Assembly (NCBI RefSeq): GCF_037893015.1
Contig: NC_133659.1
Coordinates: 11,425,885-11,489,884 of the forward strand
Direction: 5' to 3'
From: Macrotis lagotis
Taxonomy: Eukaryota; Chordata; Mammalia; Peramelemorphia; Peramelidae
DNA: 64,000 bases
Below, piece by piece: positions 45,110 to 56,945 of the stretch; position 1 is the stretch's first letter, and each line of letters begins with the position of its first letter. The notes under the pieces were generated by a model. The model saw nothing but the letters and a program-made list of their open reading frames with translations. It did not search any database and was not told the origin of the DNA. Position numbers and translations under genes: made by a program.

Positions 45110-45490
45110 CTTCTGAAGTGTTTAATCTAAAACACATACTTAGCCTCGATGGCCAACCCAGTCCCTTCCTCTTTTTCCAGTCTTCCTAATACTTCAGCCT
45201 TCCACAATGGACTTTTCAATCAGGTGACAAGGGCCTCCTAGAAACCATCTCTGGACTCTGGAACATTCTCCTTTTCTCCTCTCTGCCTCCTAAAGCCTGT
45301 AGGAAATTTTCTGAAGTCTTCCGCCTTCCTTTAGGAATTTATTTCCTATTTTTCTGATTAGTCCTTGTTCATGTGTGTTTGCTGGCTTTGTCTCCTATTA
45401 AACTGTAATCTCCCTGAGGGCAGGTCTGTCTTTTGCCTTCTTGTATCCTCAGGGCATATTGTGTGGAGCTTAATAAATGCTCTCTGACTG
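45110..45490 (+). mobile_element. L2-type LINE 3' end, plus strand
   Basis: Pyrimidine-rich body, then 'cctattaaactgtaatctccctgagggcaggtctgtc' and 'agcttaataaatgctctctgactgac', the diagnostic L2 terminus. Confidence 0.82.
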
Positions 45491-46169
45491 ACTAAATCTT
45501 CCAATAGTATCATGGGTTTAACATCCAGTCTAAGTGAAGTTGGTGCTTTTTAAACCAGGAAGTTTAAATTGTCCTTCACTTAGAGGGACAATTTTAGGAA
45601 GGAGAAAAATTGTAGAGATATTTTTAAGAATTTAAATGTGTGGATCATGATGAGAGAGACTAGGGTCTCTGCAGTTATATCTCTCAAATGAAAATACAGT
45701 GGTTTTCCTCTTGTATTTGACTAGGGGATTACATCTTCTGCACATAGAAGTAAATAAAAAAGAATATTCAAAATAATCCAAAGTAATCTGAAGAGGGAGG
45801 CAGTCCAGGAAATCAGAGAAGGCTTTATGGAGGAGGCGGCTCCTGAACAGTGTTCTGAAGGAACAGGGGGGTTTTCAAGGGGCAGTGATGGGGGGGCAGC
45901 CTTGGCTCTTCCCTCTCACTCATCTCCTCCCCTGTGCCAATCAGTTAGCTCTTCTGGGAGAATAATCATCTTTCAGTGGCCTGTGGTGTTGCCCATAGCT
46001 CCTTCCTCATCCAAAGCTAAGCATACAATTATCAAGAGAGGGGTAGAAACCATTGAACATGAAAGTTGTTTGTTCCGCTCATTTTTTTTCCTACAAAGGG
46101 AAATGATTTTTCTTTCAGTAAATTATGAAGGAGTGAAACTACAGTTTGAACCCCAATGAGCTAGCTTGC
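45491..46169. other. Intronic, partly old repeat
   Basis: 45770-45860 ('gaaatcagagaaggctttatggaggaggcggctcctgaac') matches the old repeat also seen near 60700 and 63270. The 110-codon open frame at 45827-46159 starts in it and is not a gene. Confidence 0.45.
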
Positions 46170-46420
46170 AGGAAGCTTCTTAGATCTGGAAGGGGCCTCA
46201 GCAGCCATCGAGGCTGGCCTGTTCCTTGACAGAAGTCCCAGGACAATCCAAGCTTCCCGCTGAAGCCCTTCACAAAGAGGGGTATCTGGGTCCATCAGAA
46301 ACAGCTCCTTCTGCTTTGGGACACCTCTGATTTTTAGCAAGTTTCCCCCTTTTTATTGAGTTGCAGACACTTCTGCCCTCTTAGTCTTCCTAAAGTCATT
46401 CTAAGGATTTCTTGAAAGAC
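46170..46420 (-). mobile_element. CR1/L3-like LINE fragment
   Basis: 'ttagatctggaaggggcctcagcagccatcgaggctgg' and decayed following text. Confidence 0.45.
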
Positions 46421-46714
46421 AAGAAAATAATAGATCAGATTGTCCAGAACTGGTTAAAAGGAAAGTTTCAGAGACCATTCTCTCCACCATGTTAGATTGC
46501 GCTTTTTGCTCTGACAAATTGGCTGGTAATAATGCATATTCTATAACCCCTTAAAAGTTCCTGCCCCACTAAGATACTAGTGAAGTAGATAGTACTAATA
46601 ATAGTAAAATATTCAAACATTCCAATTTGTGATCTCATTGATATGGCCGTTCCCTTCAACAATGCAAATAGCAGCAGCCCATCCATGTCTGCCCATCCTG
46701 CATGATGAAGAAGA
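46421..46714. other. Intronic, nothing recognised
   Basis: No repeat named. Confidence 0.4.
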
Positions 46715-46875
46715 GGAAGACTTGAGTTCAAATTCACCCTTAGATACATACTATCTGCATGGCAATGGGCAAGTCACTGCACCCTACTTGCCTCAGTTTC
46801 CTCATCTGTAAAATGAGGAAGGGCTGAACCTAATGGGCTATTTGGTTCTTTCTAGCTCTAAATTTATGATCCTAA
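46715..46875 (+). mobile_element. MIR, plus strand
   Basis: 'acttgagttcaaattcaccc', 'gggcaagtcactgcaccctacttgcctcagtttcctcatctgtaaaatgagg'. Confidence 0.82.
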
Positions 46876-46952
46876 ATTCACCGAAAGTCATTCACCCAAT
46901 ATCCTGGCAACCTTACTCACTTTCTCTTGATACAGAGAAAAGATTAATAGTG

Positions 46953-46989
46953 TAATAATAATAATAATAATAATAGTAATAATAATAAA
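46953..46989. repeat. (AAT)n microsatellite
   Basis: 'aataataataataataataatagtaataataataa'. Confidence 0.9.
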
Positions 46990-47202
46990 ACTACTATAAG
47001 GTTTGCAAAATGCTCTCATTGGATCTTCAGATATCCCTGGGATGTTGGTGCTGTAATTATCCCTGTGTGAGGGGGCTAAGGCAGAAAATTTACTGATCTA
47101 TGACTCAAACATACAGCACCTCCAATTTACAGATGAGGGGATTGAATCTTAGAGAAATAAATCTTAGAGAAAATTAGAAAAAATACATGCCTCAATAACA
47201 TA

Positions 47203-47310
47203 TATTTGTTGTTCAGTTGAATCTAATTCTTGATGACTCTGGGGACCACAAACCATCAAAGGGGTTTTCTTGGCAGGGATACTGAAGTGGTTCACCATGT
47301 CCTTCTTCAG
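47203..47310 (-). mobile_element. MAR1-type SINE fragment, minus strand
   Basis: 'ttgttgttcagttgaatctaattcttgatgactctgggg', 'ggggttttcttggcagggatactgaagtggttcacc'. Confidence 0.75.
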
Positions 47311-48202
47311 TGATAATACAAATAAACAAGTTTCAAAACAATGCTGACCCTAAGTCTTTTTTTTTTTGGTCAGGGGTTTGAATAGAATTTTATTTTTTCC
47401 CTTAATTACATCTGCATTCAATAAATGTTTCCATAATCCCCCTCAAAAAAAAACTGAAAAAGAATCACACTTAGCCAGAGATACAGTATAAAGAAACATC
47501 ATAATGCACAAATGAACCAGAATTCATCATCTGTATGGAAATCTGTTGGCCTGTTCTGGGACCTTTAGTGATCAATGCTTCCTTATGTACCAGCTAGTGG
47601 ACATCTGGAGCAGCCAGTTTAATGCCTCTCCCTTTTCTTCTGGGGACACCAGGACGGTCCCCAAATCCTCAGGGTGGCTAACAAGGAGGGTGGGGTGAGT
47701 GGGTGCATTTTCTCCTCCCGACCCAGAGAAGATCTGATCTTGCTCTACTCTTGACCTTGGCAAGGGCTGGAACTCTCTGGAATAAGGAGTTCCTCCACAC
47801 CGACACCAATGTAGAGTGCTGCTATGAACCTGATGAGGACCCTCTCCAAACTTCCTTGTCAGGTCCCAAGTATGGAGAAATACATACTCACATGGTCAGG
47901 AATGCTTTGAATACTGAAGAAAAATTCCTAGGCTAGGACTGAAAAACTGAATTCTGGGAAAAGGAACCTAAGTGGCCTGGAAGAAGCAGATTGTCACACG
48001 GTGAGAGTTTTACTAGAAGCCAAAAAATGGAGCCGAATGTTGAGAGAAATGAAGAGTCAGAGGAGAAGCCCCCTGTGAATCCTCAGGGAGTGGCCCTGCC
48101 TCCGGGGCATTCACCACAGGTCTGGGAGGAAGGCCGGGTCCCTGCCTCCTGTCACTACCTGCCCTAAATGGTGTCTTTAAAATGATCACTGCATGTGTAT
48201 GT

Positions 48203-48243
<41 letters not shown>

Positions 48244-48829
48244 GAGGAGGGGGATGTAGGCTTGTACTAGCAACCTGAATGTCTGAAAACAAAGAAATCC
48301 CTGTTGTTGATGGTTCCCATGCATATCTCCGTGGCACAAGTGAATCAACAGCCAGTTGACTGGACCTTTCCCATCGCTTGTCTCTGGTGAGAGGAGACCA
48401 AGACCAAGGTTTCCTTTTGGACAGAGAGGAGCCCAGCAAACCTGAGCCCACGTGGATGGCTTCTCCTGAGCCAAGCTCTGAGGTGACTATGAATGGCCAG
48501 GGCCCAAACTCCCAGGACACTGGAATTGGTCAAGCTCACAATATCCTGCCAAAGACCATTCATTCCCTTTCACCTGGTGAGTTTAAACTGAATGAGGGCA
48601 ATCCATCCATCTTCAGACAGACCATCACAGAGCCCAACAGTGACATATTGGGGGGGGTAGGATTATTTTATATACAAATAATAGGGTTGCTCCAGGCTGA
48701 CCCTAAGTCTTAAGCTTTTTGTTATAGATAATAATAGATCATTTTTGTAATAAATCATAACAATAGTATCGTACTTTTGTTTCTAACTTTAGATTATATT
48801 TTAATGTTGACAATGCCTAACATTCCCTG
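47311..48829. other. Intronic, with (TG)n tract and overlapping open frames
   Basis: 47340-47500 has AT-rich LINE-like text. 47570-47940 and 48010-48710 carry open frames of 60-153 codons on both strands, several running through the (TG)n tract. None shows a domain or IL-23R resemblance. Confidence 0.35.
48193..48240. repeat. (TG)n microsatellite
   Basis: TG repeats with two early interruptions, pure from about 48209. Confidence 0.93.
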
Positions 48830-48960
48830 TGTCATCTTACTACTGACTGTGTGACCTTGAGAAGTTTCTTTACCCCCAGGCCTCAGAATTCTCATCTTTA
48901 ATATAAAGAATTGGACTAGATGACCCCAGGTGCTTTCCAACTTAAGAGTTTGATCTTATA
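48830..48960 (+). mobile_element. MIR, plus strand
   Basis: 'ctactgactgtgtgaccttgagaagtttctttacccccaggcctcag', 'ggactagatgaccccaggtgc'. Confidence 0.75.
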
Positions 48961-49269
48961 ATTACAGTAGAAGATATATACAATCTTATAATTGCCGGGA
49001 AGTCAAAAACACAAAAACCACAACGTGGAGCATTAGATCAATTAAATTTCTCAAACAATTATTAGTCACCAACTATATGCAGAATGTTCTGCTTAGGCAA
49101 CTGAACAAGATCCCTGAAAATTGGAATAGTTGGATGTTGCAGAATAATTTGTGAACTCCCCAATGTCGGGCATTCTTTTCAGAGTCTTTATTCTGATGTC
49201 TTACTGTGATATCCAGTGGATTCTCAAAAGTTATACAGATTAAGTAGAAGTTCTGGAAGATTCTACCAG
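48961..49269. other. Intronic, nothing recognised
   Basis: No repeat named. Confidence 0.4.
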
Positions 49270-49345
49270 TCAATCAATTAGTCAACAAGCATTTCTTAAT
49301 CACTTCCTATGTCCCAGAAGCCAGGCTATTCCCTGGAGATACAGA
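49270..49345 (+). repeat. Old 'caacaagcatttcttaatcacttcctatgt' repeat
   Basis: Same class as 38050-38170: 'agtcaacaagcatttcttaatcacttcctatgtccc' with 'ggagatacagagaaaggcaaatg'. Confidence 0.65.
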
Positions 49346-49493
49346 GAAAGGCAAATGTTGAAAAGTCTTTGAGTAGGAACTCGCAAGGGGTGATACGCTT
49401 CCTGAGGACTAGGCTGGCTTAAAGTCAAGGAGGGGCCCATGATGTTGCCTCTAGGTGACAAATTCTTTGACTGTGGCAAGTGGGCCAGTCCAT

Positions 49494-49565
49494 CTAGTCT
49501 GTCTGTCTGTCTGTCTTTCTCTCTCCATCTATCCATTTATCTATCTATCCATCCATCCATCCATG

Positions 49566-49624
<59 letters not shown>

Positions 49625-49708
49625 ATCCATCCATGATCTATCTATCTATCTATCTATCATCCATCCATCCTTCCATCTAGCTATCTATCTATCTAATCAT
49701 CTATCATA
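49494..49708. repeat. (TCTG)n / (ATCT)n / (ATCC)n compound microsatellite
   Basis: TCTG units, then ATCC, then a long pure ATCT block (about 49567-49624), then repeated ATCC and ATCT blocks. The phrase 'catccatgatctatc' recurs at about 49556 and 49628, which indicates a higher-order duplication. Confidence 0.93.
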
Positions 49709-50394
49709 GGGAGACAGATTATTTGAGGGACAGGGCAGAGTGAGACACATAGAACAAAGATGGAAAGTAAAAGAACTTGGGCTCATCTCTAAAGAATAGA
49801 GGGGAAACAGCATGAGACAAAGCTGCACGGCAGCAGGAGAGTGGGGGCACTTGCCTTTGAATGCCAGTCATAGGTCCTAGAAAAACCACTGAAGGATTCT
49901 GGGTAGAGGATGGAACACCAGATCTGGGCATAAGAAAAATGGATCTATCATTGAGTCTAAAGAATGGATTGAAGGGGGAAGGGAGGAGAGACAAAGAGAC
50001 CTGTTGAAAGGCTCCTGCAGATTACTCAGTAAGGAGGGTATTTTCTAGGGTGGAGGCAGCGGGAGTAGGAGAAGAAATAAAAGCCAGCAGTCCCTTGGGG
50101 ATGGGGCCCCTCTCTGGCCCTCAGCTTCCTCCTCAAAGAGGAAGTCGGGCTGTCAACTCAACTATAAATCTATGAAAATTTCCAAATCAACAGAGCTTGG
50201 CAACTGATTGCCATTGGGATGTGTCAAAGCTTCCCCTGGGGTTTAGAACATGAGAGATGTGAGTGAATGATAGTGTCCCCAATAGTGAAGTGACTTGAGC
50301 AAGAAGCTTTCCTGCCCTCGTGTTCCCCTTCCTCCTTCCCCCTCCTTTCCTCCTTCTGTCCCTTAAATTTGCTAATACCTGATAGTTGTTTGTA
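49709..50394. other. Intronic, nothing recognised
   Basis: No repeat named. Open frames here have no domain content. Confidence 0.4.
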
Positions 50395-50545
50395 CTTACT
50401 CTATATTTATTTTCCACATGGTTATCTATGTAAAGTCCAAGTCCCTTGATAACAGGGATTGTCCTTTTCTTTGTATTTTGCCCCAGAGTCTAGCCAAGAA
50501 CCTCACGCAGAGCAGGGGCTTAACAAAAGCTTATAGATTGAAAGA
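50395..50545 (+). mobile_element. L2-type LINE 3' end, plus strand
   Basis: 'aagtcccttgataacagggattgtcc', 'gtattttgccccagagtctagcc', 'agcaggggcttaacaaaagc'. Confidence 0.7.
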
Positions 50546-51684
50546 GTGAAGGAGCAGCTCCTTTAGAGGGAAGGAAATGATGCTAAGTCCAAACCCTGGC
50601 TGTCCCCAATATGGTTGCATTCCTAATATGAGAAATCCTTTAGAAAAAAACTGATTTGTATATACATATGATAATGAGAGCTAGCATTCATATTTCATAT
50701 ACTCTGTGGAAGATATAAAAATAATTTGTATTTGTGAAAGATATGATAATAATATGCATTCATATTCCATATAATTTTATATCCATGGAAGAAAGACAAA
50801 AACAAACTAGTTTGGAAGCCCAGGGAGGGACAGTAAAATGTATGCTGATAAGGAAAAATATAAAATATGTAATCCTTTAAGAAAGAGTTTGGGGGTTTCT
50901 AACTGAAAACTTTTTTTTTATTATCTACAAGGCCATGGAAAACCACTGAAATTTCTTGAGGAGGGAAGTGATAGGAACCAGCTTCTGTATTTGGGCTGTC
51001 CGGCTGGAGAAGGCCTGGGGGCAGTGTAGACTAGAGGTGAGGGACCAGCTATTATTGCATTATGAAGTCAGATTAGAGATAACGGGCATCAAGGACCCAC
51101 AGAAGAGGGCATTTGTCCTCATTGGTTAAAGGGGGAATGCCTCTGTCCTAAGGTTGTTGGGAGACTCAAATGAGATAATCTCCAGAAGTGCATGGGAACC
51201 TCTCGAGGGCTTTTCAATGTGATTATACCAGGTGATAAGGATGGACAACAGGAATGGGGTCCAGGTATTGAATTAATGCCCCTCCCTATATTGTCCAGGC
51301 TCCTGAAAGTTACTTCTTTTGGGGAACTTATGACCAGGGAGAGTTTTGAAAAACTGTTTCCAAGCATTACAGTGTCATTTAGTTTGTTATGTATGGGGAT
51401 AATGGAAATTCTGAGTAGAACATGTTCCAATACAGAGAAAATATATGAGATTGGGATAATGAACTACTTTTCAGTATTACTGGAACCTTGTTTCTGAAAA
51501 GGAACGGCAGCTCTTACAGAGTGTGCACTGATAAGAAGAGGCCCCCATATCAGACTCAGACAAGGATAAAAAATAACTGAAAAAAGTCAAAATTATACTT
51601 TTGAGATAATCTTGAAGAAAAGAGATGTCTTTCTTCTCTGGGCATTGAAAGCAAAGAACCATAGATTTTAGAGCTATATGGGGC
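50546..51684. other. Intronic, partly old repeat
   Basis: 50935-51060 ('catggaaaaccactgaaatttcttgaggagggaagtgatagg') is the same class as 11820-11900. The rest, including a 103-codon minus frame at 51119-51430, is unrecognised. Confidence 0.4.
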
Positions 51685-51850
51685 CTGAGAGTCCACCTGG
51701 ACCAGAGTCCAATCCCTTTACTTTACTATGAGGAAATTGAGGCACACAGAAGAGAATGGACCTTTCCAAAGTCACACAGCTAAGGGCCAGGGCTAAGATT
51801 TGAATTCAGGTCCTTTTACTAAATCCCATAGGATGCTTTCAATTATACTA
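51685..51850 (-). mobile_element. MIR-type repeat, minus strand
   Basis: 'ctatgaggaaattgaggcacacag', 'aaagtcacacagctaagggccagggc', 'gatttgaattcaggtcc'. Confidence 0.75.
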
Positions 51851-51889
51851 CTCTGGGGTATGTCTAATCCTGGCTCCATTTCTGCTTTT

Positions 51890-52165
51890 CCAGCTGTTAG
51901 ATGGCAGAAAGCTCCAACCCTGAAGTCAAGAGGACCTGAGTTCAAATGTGACCTCAGACACTTACTAGCTGTGTGACCCTGAGTAAGACACTAAAATTAC
52001 TGCCTGCCTCAGTTTCTTCAAATGTAAGATGAGAATAATATGAATACTACTTTCTAGGATTGTGGATAATAATGGCATCTCGTTCTCACGGTCGTTATGA
52101 GGAACGAAGGAGATAATGATGCAATGTGCTTGCCTAGCTCCTAGCACGGAGCAAGTGTTATTAAA
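51890..52165 (+). mobile_element. MIR-type SINE, plus strand
   Basis: 'cctgaagtcaagaggacctgagttcaaatgtgacctcagacacttactagctgtgtgaccctg', 'cctcagtttcttcaaatgtaag', 'aggattgtggataataatgg'. Confidence 0.82.
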
Positions 52166-53214
52166 AGGCTAGTGATTATTATCATTATTTTTACTTGTAT
52201 AAATATATTTTATATATGTAAATAAATATATTTATATGTTTTTATCTAGATATATTTAAATATGAAAAGCCCTATGGAAATGTTTGTTTACAAAAAGTCC
52301 AACCTTCTCCAGGAAGCCTCCTTGGATCTCCCCAGCTGTTGCTGCTTTCCCATCCGCCAATACTCATTTTGTATACTGGACTCCAATGACTAGCGGAGAG
52401 ACTGAGGCTGAAGGCCTTTGCTTAACTGGGCCTCACTTCAATCCGATTCATGTATAAGCCAATACATCACTTTGTGATGACACTGATCCTTTCTGAGAAG
52501 GAAAGATTGCCATCACCACCAATAGAAAGTAAGTGCCTTGAGGGCAGAGATGCTTTCACTTTTGTCTTCATAACCTTGGCCCCTAGAACACCTTTCTGGT
52601 CCCTGGTAAGTCCTTTAAAGATGCTAGTCATTATTTTTATTATTGATTTATTAAAATAATTGCAGCACTTTTGATTTTTAGCAAAGCTACTTTTTGTACT
52701 CTTAATAAATTAATACTATGTAATTTGTTAAAAAAAATTAGGGTTTTTTGTCTAATAAACCATTAAACAACTACGGCAACCATCAACCCTTTCATGCTCC
52801 TACCAAGATGGCTTAGATTTTAATTTTTACAATTTTACAATTACAAAAATTGACAATTTTTCATGAAAATTCCTCACGTTCCTTTAGAGGAGTTATAATG
52901 GATCTAGAATCTTCCTGGTAGTAAGCAGAGGGGAAATACGAAGTTGGAAGGGCCTCCGATGGAGGCTTGTTCCTGAACTGTGTAATCCTGGGGGAGTAGC
53001 ATAACTTTGCTGAACTCTGGTCACCTCTAAGAATGACTTCAATATCTTTGGCCGTCCAGCCGAGCGATAGGAAGCCTAGTAGAAAACCAAGGTCTCCGTC
53101 ATGGAAGCAGTCTGTACGGTAAACATTTAAAAAATAACTGACATCCAAATAACATTTAAACTCGGCCCAGCCATTTAGAGACATTACTTCATTTCAGGCA
53201 ACCACCACAGGAGG
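52166..53214. other. Intronic, mostly unrecognised
   Basis: 52280-52640 includes L2-like 'tccaggaagcctccttggatctccccagc' and 'gtgccttgagggcagagatgc'. 52861-53184 is a 107-codon minus frame with no recognisable family. Confidence 0.4.
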
Positions 53215-53224
53215 TGGGTCTAAG

Positions 53225-53310
53225 GTTGAACTGGAGAAGGAAACGGCAAGAGGCTTTGCCAAGAAAACCCCAGACGGGGCCACAACAGAAATGATTGAAC
53301 AACCACAATG
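53225..53310 (+). mobile_element. MAR1-type SINE fragment, plus strand
   Basis: 'gaactggagaaggaaacggcaagaggctttgccaagaaaaccccagacgggg', 'aacagaaatgattgaacaac'. Confidence 0.75.
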
Positions 53311-53324
53311 CTAAGTGAGCTTTC

Positions 53325-53455
53325 CCCCTTTTTCCAGACAGTTAAACTGAGGTCCCTCAAGGCCAGATGATTTGTCCCTGGTCACACAGGGGAGAAGTTA
53401 AAGAGATAAAATTTGAACTTATTGCCTGGAAAGTCAGGATCCTATCAACTAGAGT
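53325..53455 (-). mobile_element. MIR fragment, minus strand
   Basis: 'ccagacagttaaactgaggtcc', 'gatttgtccctggtcacacagg', 'tttgaacttattgcctgg'. Confidence 0.65.
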
Positions 53456-53589
53456 TCCACAAGGGCACAGAAGGCTGAGGGAGATTGTGAAGTTTCATAT
53501 TTCCAGAAAATGCAGTCTAATCACTTGTTCATACTTGTCCTGATCTTGAGATGGGTTGGGGGGAAAAACCTGGAAAAAGTCCCCGCAGA

Positions 53590-53870
53590 CTGAGCCATCA
53601 TTAAAACATGTTCTCTGTGGGAACCTTTGTTTCAGCAAGTAGCAACAAAACCTTCACCTGGGAAACAGGCAATTTAATTAGTCACTGTAAATGTGCCAGC
53701 CCCTTCCCTCCCAGCCTCTGCCTTCTCATTAAAGGGATAATAAGGCCTAAGTACTTCCTCCATCAGCCCAATGAAATAGAGAACAGAGTTGAGACCAAAG
53801 CTTTGTGCGCTGCTATCAGAAGCTGCTGAATTCAAATACCTTTAATCCTCGAACTAGCATTTGTCTTTCT
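53590..53870. promoter_or_regulatory. Candidate conserved noncoding element in the large IL23R intron
   Basis: Non-repetitive stretch with strings of the kind seen in conserved elements ('caggcaatttaattagtcactgtaaatgtgcc', 'ccaaagctttgtgcgctgctatcag'). It sits between MIR copies. Conservation was not tested, so this is a texture-based guess. Confidence 0.2.
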
Positions 53871-53894
53871 GTGATGAAGAACCTTCTCAGGATA

Positions 53895-54270
53895 ATAGAT
53901 TGAGAACACTTGGGAAGGTTAGAGACCCTCCAGCCCTGCAAAGATGAGGGACTGGAAGATTAATGATTATTTCTAAGTATTGGAGACAGAATTTGAATCC
54001 AGTCCCTCTACGTCTGAGAACCACTTCATGTTCTACTATATGAAGTTGCCCCTAACTCATTGTTAGCTAGTGCTCACTAACCTACATCTCCATATATTAT
54101 TTCCTTTTATCCTTACATCACCTCTGGGAGATAGAAACTATAACTGTCACCATGTCGCAGATGAGGAGATTGAGGTAGATGGAGGTTAAGTACCTTGCCC
54201 AGGTCACAGTTAAGTACATGAGGTAGGATTAGCGTATATCTTTCTAACTCCAGGTCTAACAGCATCCCTA
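53895..54270 (-). mobile_element. Two MIR-type fragments, minus strand
   Basis: 53895-54040 ('aatgattatttctaagtattggagacagaatttgaatccag') and 54080-54265 ('tcgcagatgaggagattgaggtag', 'gttaagtaccttgcccaggtcacag'). Confidence 0.65.
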
Positions 54271-54294
54271 CTATATAATTTAGCTGCCTTTCTT

Positions 54295-55260
54295 TAATAT
54301 GAAAAACGGTATCAATAAAATCGAAATTGGAAATATATGTAATGGGGAGAAAAACTAAAGGCTTTCCAATAAGATCAGTGTAAAGTAAGGATGTCCATTG
54401 TATCACTAGTAGTCAATGTGGTTCTAGAAATATTAGTTTTGATAATAAGACAAGGAAAAATACTGGGAATATATATATATATATACATAAATAATATATA
54501 TATATATACATACAGGTAAAGAGGAGGCAAAATTAACTCTTTGCAGATTATATGAAAAAACCAAGTAATTATAAAACAAATGGAAAAGAATCAACTTTTG
54601 TATATTTTACTCACAAAATCCAACATGAATAGAGAAAAGACACTTCTTTCAAAATAACTTCAAAATGTATAAAATATCTGAGAGCCAATCTACTATTCAA
54701 GGCAATCTCAGGATGTAAATGAATACCTCTAAAACACTATTTAGAAAAATAAAGGAAGATAAATAATTGGAAAGCTTTTCATTGTTCACAAGTGATCCTC
54801 TACAAGATAATGCAAATGACAGTTATCAAATTAATTTATAGATTTAGTGTCTTTCCAATGAAACTGTCAAGGGCTTATCAAACTAAATAAATCAATAAAA
54901 ATTAATCTGAAGAAACAAAAGATCAATAATGTCAATAGAAATAATAAAATAAAGTAGGAGTAAAAGAACTCACATTATCAGACATCAAATTATACTACTA
55001 ATAAGTAATAATTAAAGCTATTTAGTATTGGTTTAAAAAATAAATTAATTAAAGAATAAACTAGGTAAGTAAGATCCAAAGTAACTGAATATTGAGATCC
55101 TCGTATGGGATAAATCCAAGGACACCAACTACTAGAACAAAGACTCACTATATGACAAAATTTTTTTTGTGAAAATTGTAAGGCTTATGCAATAATCTCC
55201 AGATAACTATAAATTTTAAATATAAAATACCACATCATTTAAAAATTAGAGAATAGAAGG
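54295..55260 (+). mobile_element. L1 ORF2 C-terminal fragment, plus strand
   Basis: 'ggcaaaattaactctttgcagattatatg' marks the reverse-transcriptase-side text. It is followed by 'gataaatccaaggacaccaactac' and the late ORF2 region. Its last 280 bases recur at 55679-55955. A (TA)n stretch lies at 54470-54510. Confidence 0.75.
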
Positions 55261-55678
55261 ATCTTCCTTCTCTCAAAGCTCCCCAAAATAGAAATTATGC
55301 AACAAAGATAAAACAATTTTAGCTCTAAAACACTCAGAATATAAAAGAAAGAGTTAAAAAAAAATCACCCATGAACAGAAGGTCCCCGGCTCTGAGCTCA
55401 TTTGGCACTCCTCCTCTACCTCCCTTGCTACTTGTAGTCAGAAAATACTAACAGATCCAAGGATCCAATACAGATTTACAACAAAATGTGCCACACATGC
55501 ACCCTTTCCAGTGCTTTGGAGAACCCTGTCTCCCAGCTAGACAAGGGCACCAGGACTGTGGCAGCCTACCACCACTGCTGTAGCCCTTTAGGAGGAAAAG
55601 CCTGCCAGGGGCCACAACCCAGTAGCCCTATTGCTGCAAAACTTTCAACTCTTTGTGCTAGACGAGAGAAGTAGAAGT
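55261..55678. other. Spacer between duplicated L1 segments
   Basis: GC-richer than the flanks from 55375 ('ggtccccggctctgagctcatttggc'). It resembles L1 5'-UTR or another retroelement, but I cannot name it. A 62-codon frame at 55486-55674 has no family resemblance. Confidence 0.35.
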
Positions 55679-55955
55679 ATCAGACATCAAATTATACTTC
55701 AAATGAGTAATAATAAAACTATTTAGTATTGATTAAAAATTAATTAAAGGAATAAACTAGATTAGTAAGATCCAAAGTAACTGAATTTTGAGATCCTCGT
55801 ATGGGATAAATCCAAGGGCACCAACTACTGGAGCAAAGACTCACTATATGAAAAAAATTTCTGTGAAAGTTGTAAAACCTTATACTACAATAATATCCAG
55901 ATAACTCTAAATTTTAACTGTAAAATGCCACATCATTTAAAAAATTAGAGATTAG
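55679..55955 (+). repeat. Second copy of the L1 segment at 54978-55260
   Basis: Shares 'atcagacatcaaattatac', 'taagatccaaagtaactgaat', 'gagatcctcgtatgggataaatccaag' and 'ccacatcatttaaaa' with the first copy at about 700 bp spacing. A local tandem duplication or two related L1 insertions. Confidence 0.8.
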
Positions 55956-55959
55956 AACA

Positions 55960-56640
55960 GGAGTCTAAATCTGTGAAAGGGTTCAGGGAGGGGAAGCAGT
56001 GCAGCTATCTACCAAATCTTAGGAAAAGGACACAGCATATCTCTGGAACCAGCTCTGATTTTCTAAATTTTAAAAAATTGTAGTGTAAAAGGAAGCCAAG
56101 ATATTTTGAGAACCAGTCATCAAGAAAACTGACTTCCAAGAAGGAAGTCAGAGTGTGAATGGGAGAAGATTGGGAGGTCGGGGGGGGGGGGCAATGGCAG
56201 GGGGAGCAGGGTTGGAGATTGAAATTATCAAAGATTTCAAGAAGAAAACTCAAAGACCATGACCATAAACAGATGACCCAATAGGTTAAAATCTGGCCTT
56301 TGCATTTAGTGAACAAGTTCAGGCAACTTTGAATAAACGTTGCAAAGCAAAGGAATTCTTGAGACAGAGGAACCTGTGGAATCTGAAGAAAACAAGAAAT
56401 CACAAGATACTCTGTTCCTGAGCAATTCAAAAGTGAAATGAGAATTGTGAGAGCCGTATGGCCTATATAGCAAAAATAATGGGCCGAATAGAAAAAAAAA
56501 TGGAATAGAAAAATAGAATCAGTGATCTTACCCAAGAAACTAAAGAACAATAGATTGGGAATGCAAAAATATAGAAGTGAAAAACAATTCAGAAGAAGCA
56601 AAGAAAAATTAAAAGAAAAAATACTATATAAAAACACAAA
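55960..56640 (+). mobile_element. L1 5' region / ORF1-like fragment, plus strand
   Basis: From 56390 the sense text gives charged, coiled-coil-like codons typical of L1 ORF1 (Q-I/E-N-R, D-L-T-Q-E-T-K-E-Q), and upstream is 5'-UTR-like purine-rich text with a G run at 56180-56191. The 210-codon open frame on the minus strand (56005-56637) is the antisense of this and is not a gene. Confidence 0.6.
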
Positions 56641-56945
56641 TAGTTAGTTTTCTCTTTTTCCATACGTAAAAACTTTTTATGCATGTAGTTTGTTTTGACA
56701 TTATAAACATTTATAGGTTACCACTACTTCATGAGAGGCATCTTGCAATAAAGCAAAATAATTACATGAAACGGATAATATGGTGACCTCATTCTACATT
56801 TCTAGCACTTCATCCCCTTTCCTTCCCCATCTTCTTTTTAAAAAGTTAACAATAATATATTTTTTTCCTTTATACCCTTCATTATCATTGAAAAAAGGTA
56901 AAAAAATTTATTGCAATAGATACTCATAGTCAAGCAAAATGAATT
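56641..56945. other. Intronic, AT-rich
   Basis: AT-rich with a (ta)n stretch near 56945. It resembles an L1 3' UTR in places, but not firmly. Confidence 0.35.

Noticed and set aside
48013..48563. Overlapping minus-strand frames up to 153 codons
   Set aside because: They run through a (TG)n microsatellite giving His-Thr repeats. No recognisable protein on either side.
52861..53184. 107-codon minus-strand frame with 'ctcccccaggattacacag', considered as an IL23R exon
   Set aside because: The translation does not follow IL-23R and no phase-compatible donor is present.
56005..56637. 210-codon minus-strand open frame rich in Phe, Leu and Ser
   Set aside because: It is the antisense of L1 5'/ORF1-like purine-rich sequence, which gives hydrophobic-looking translations. 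Not a membrane protein gene.
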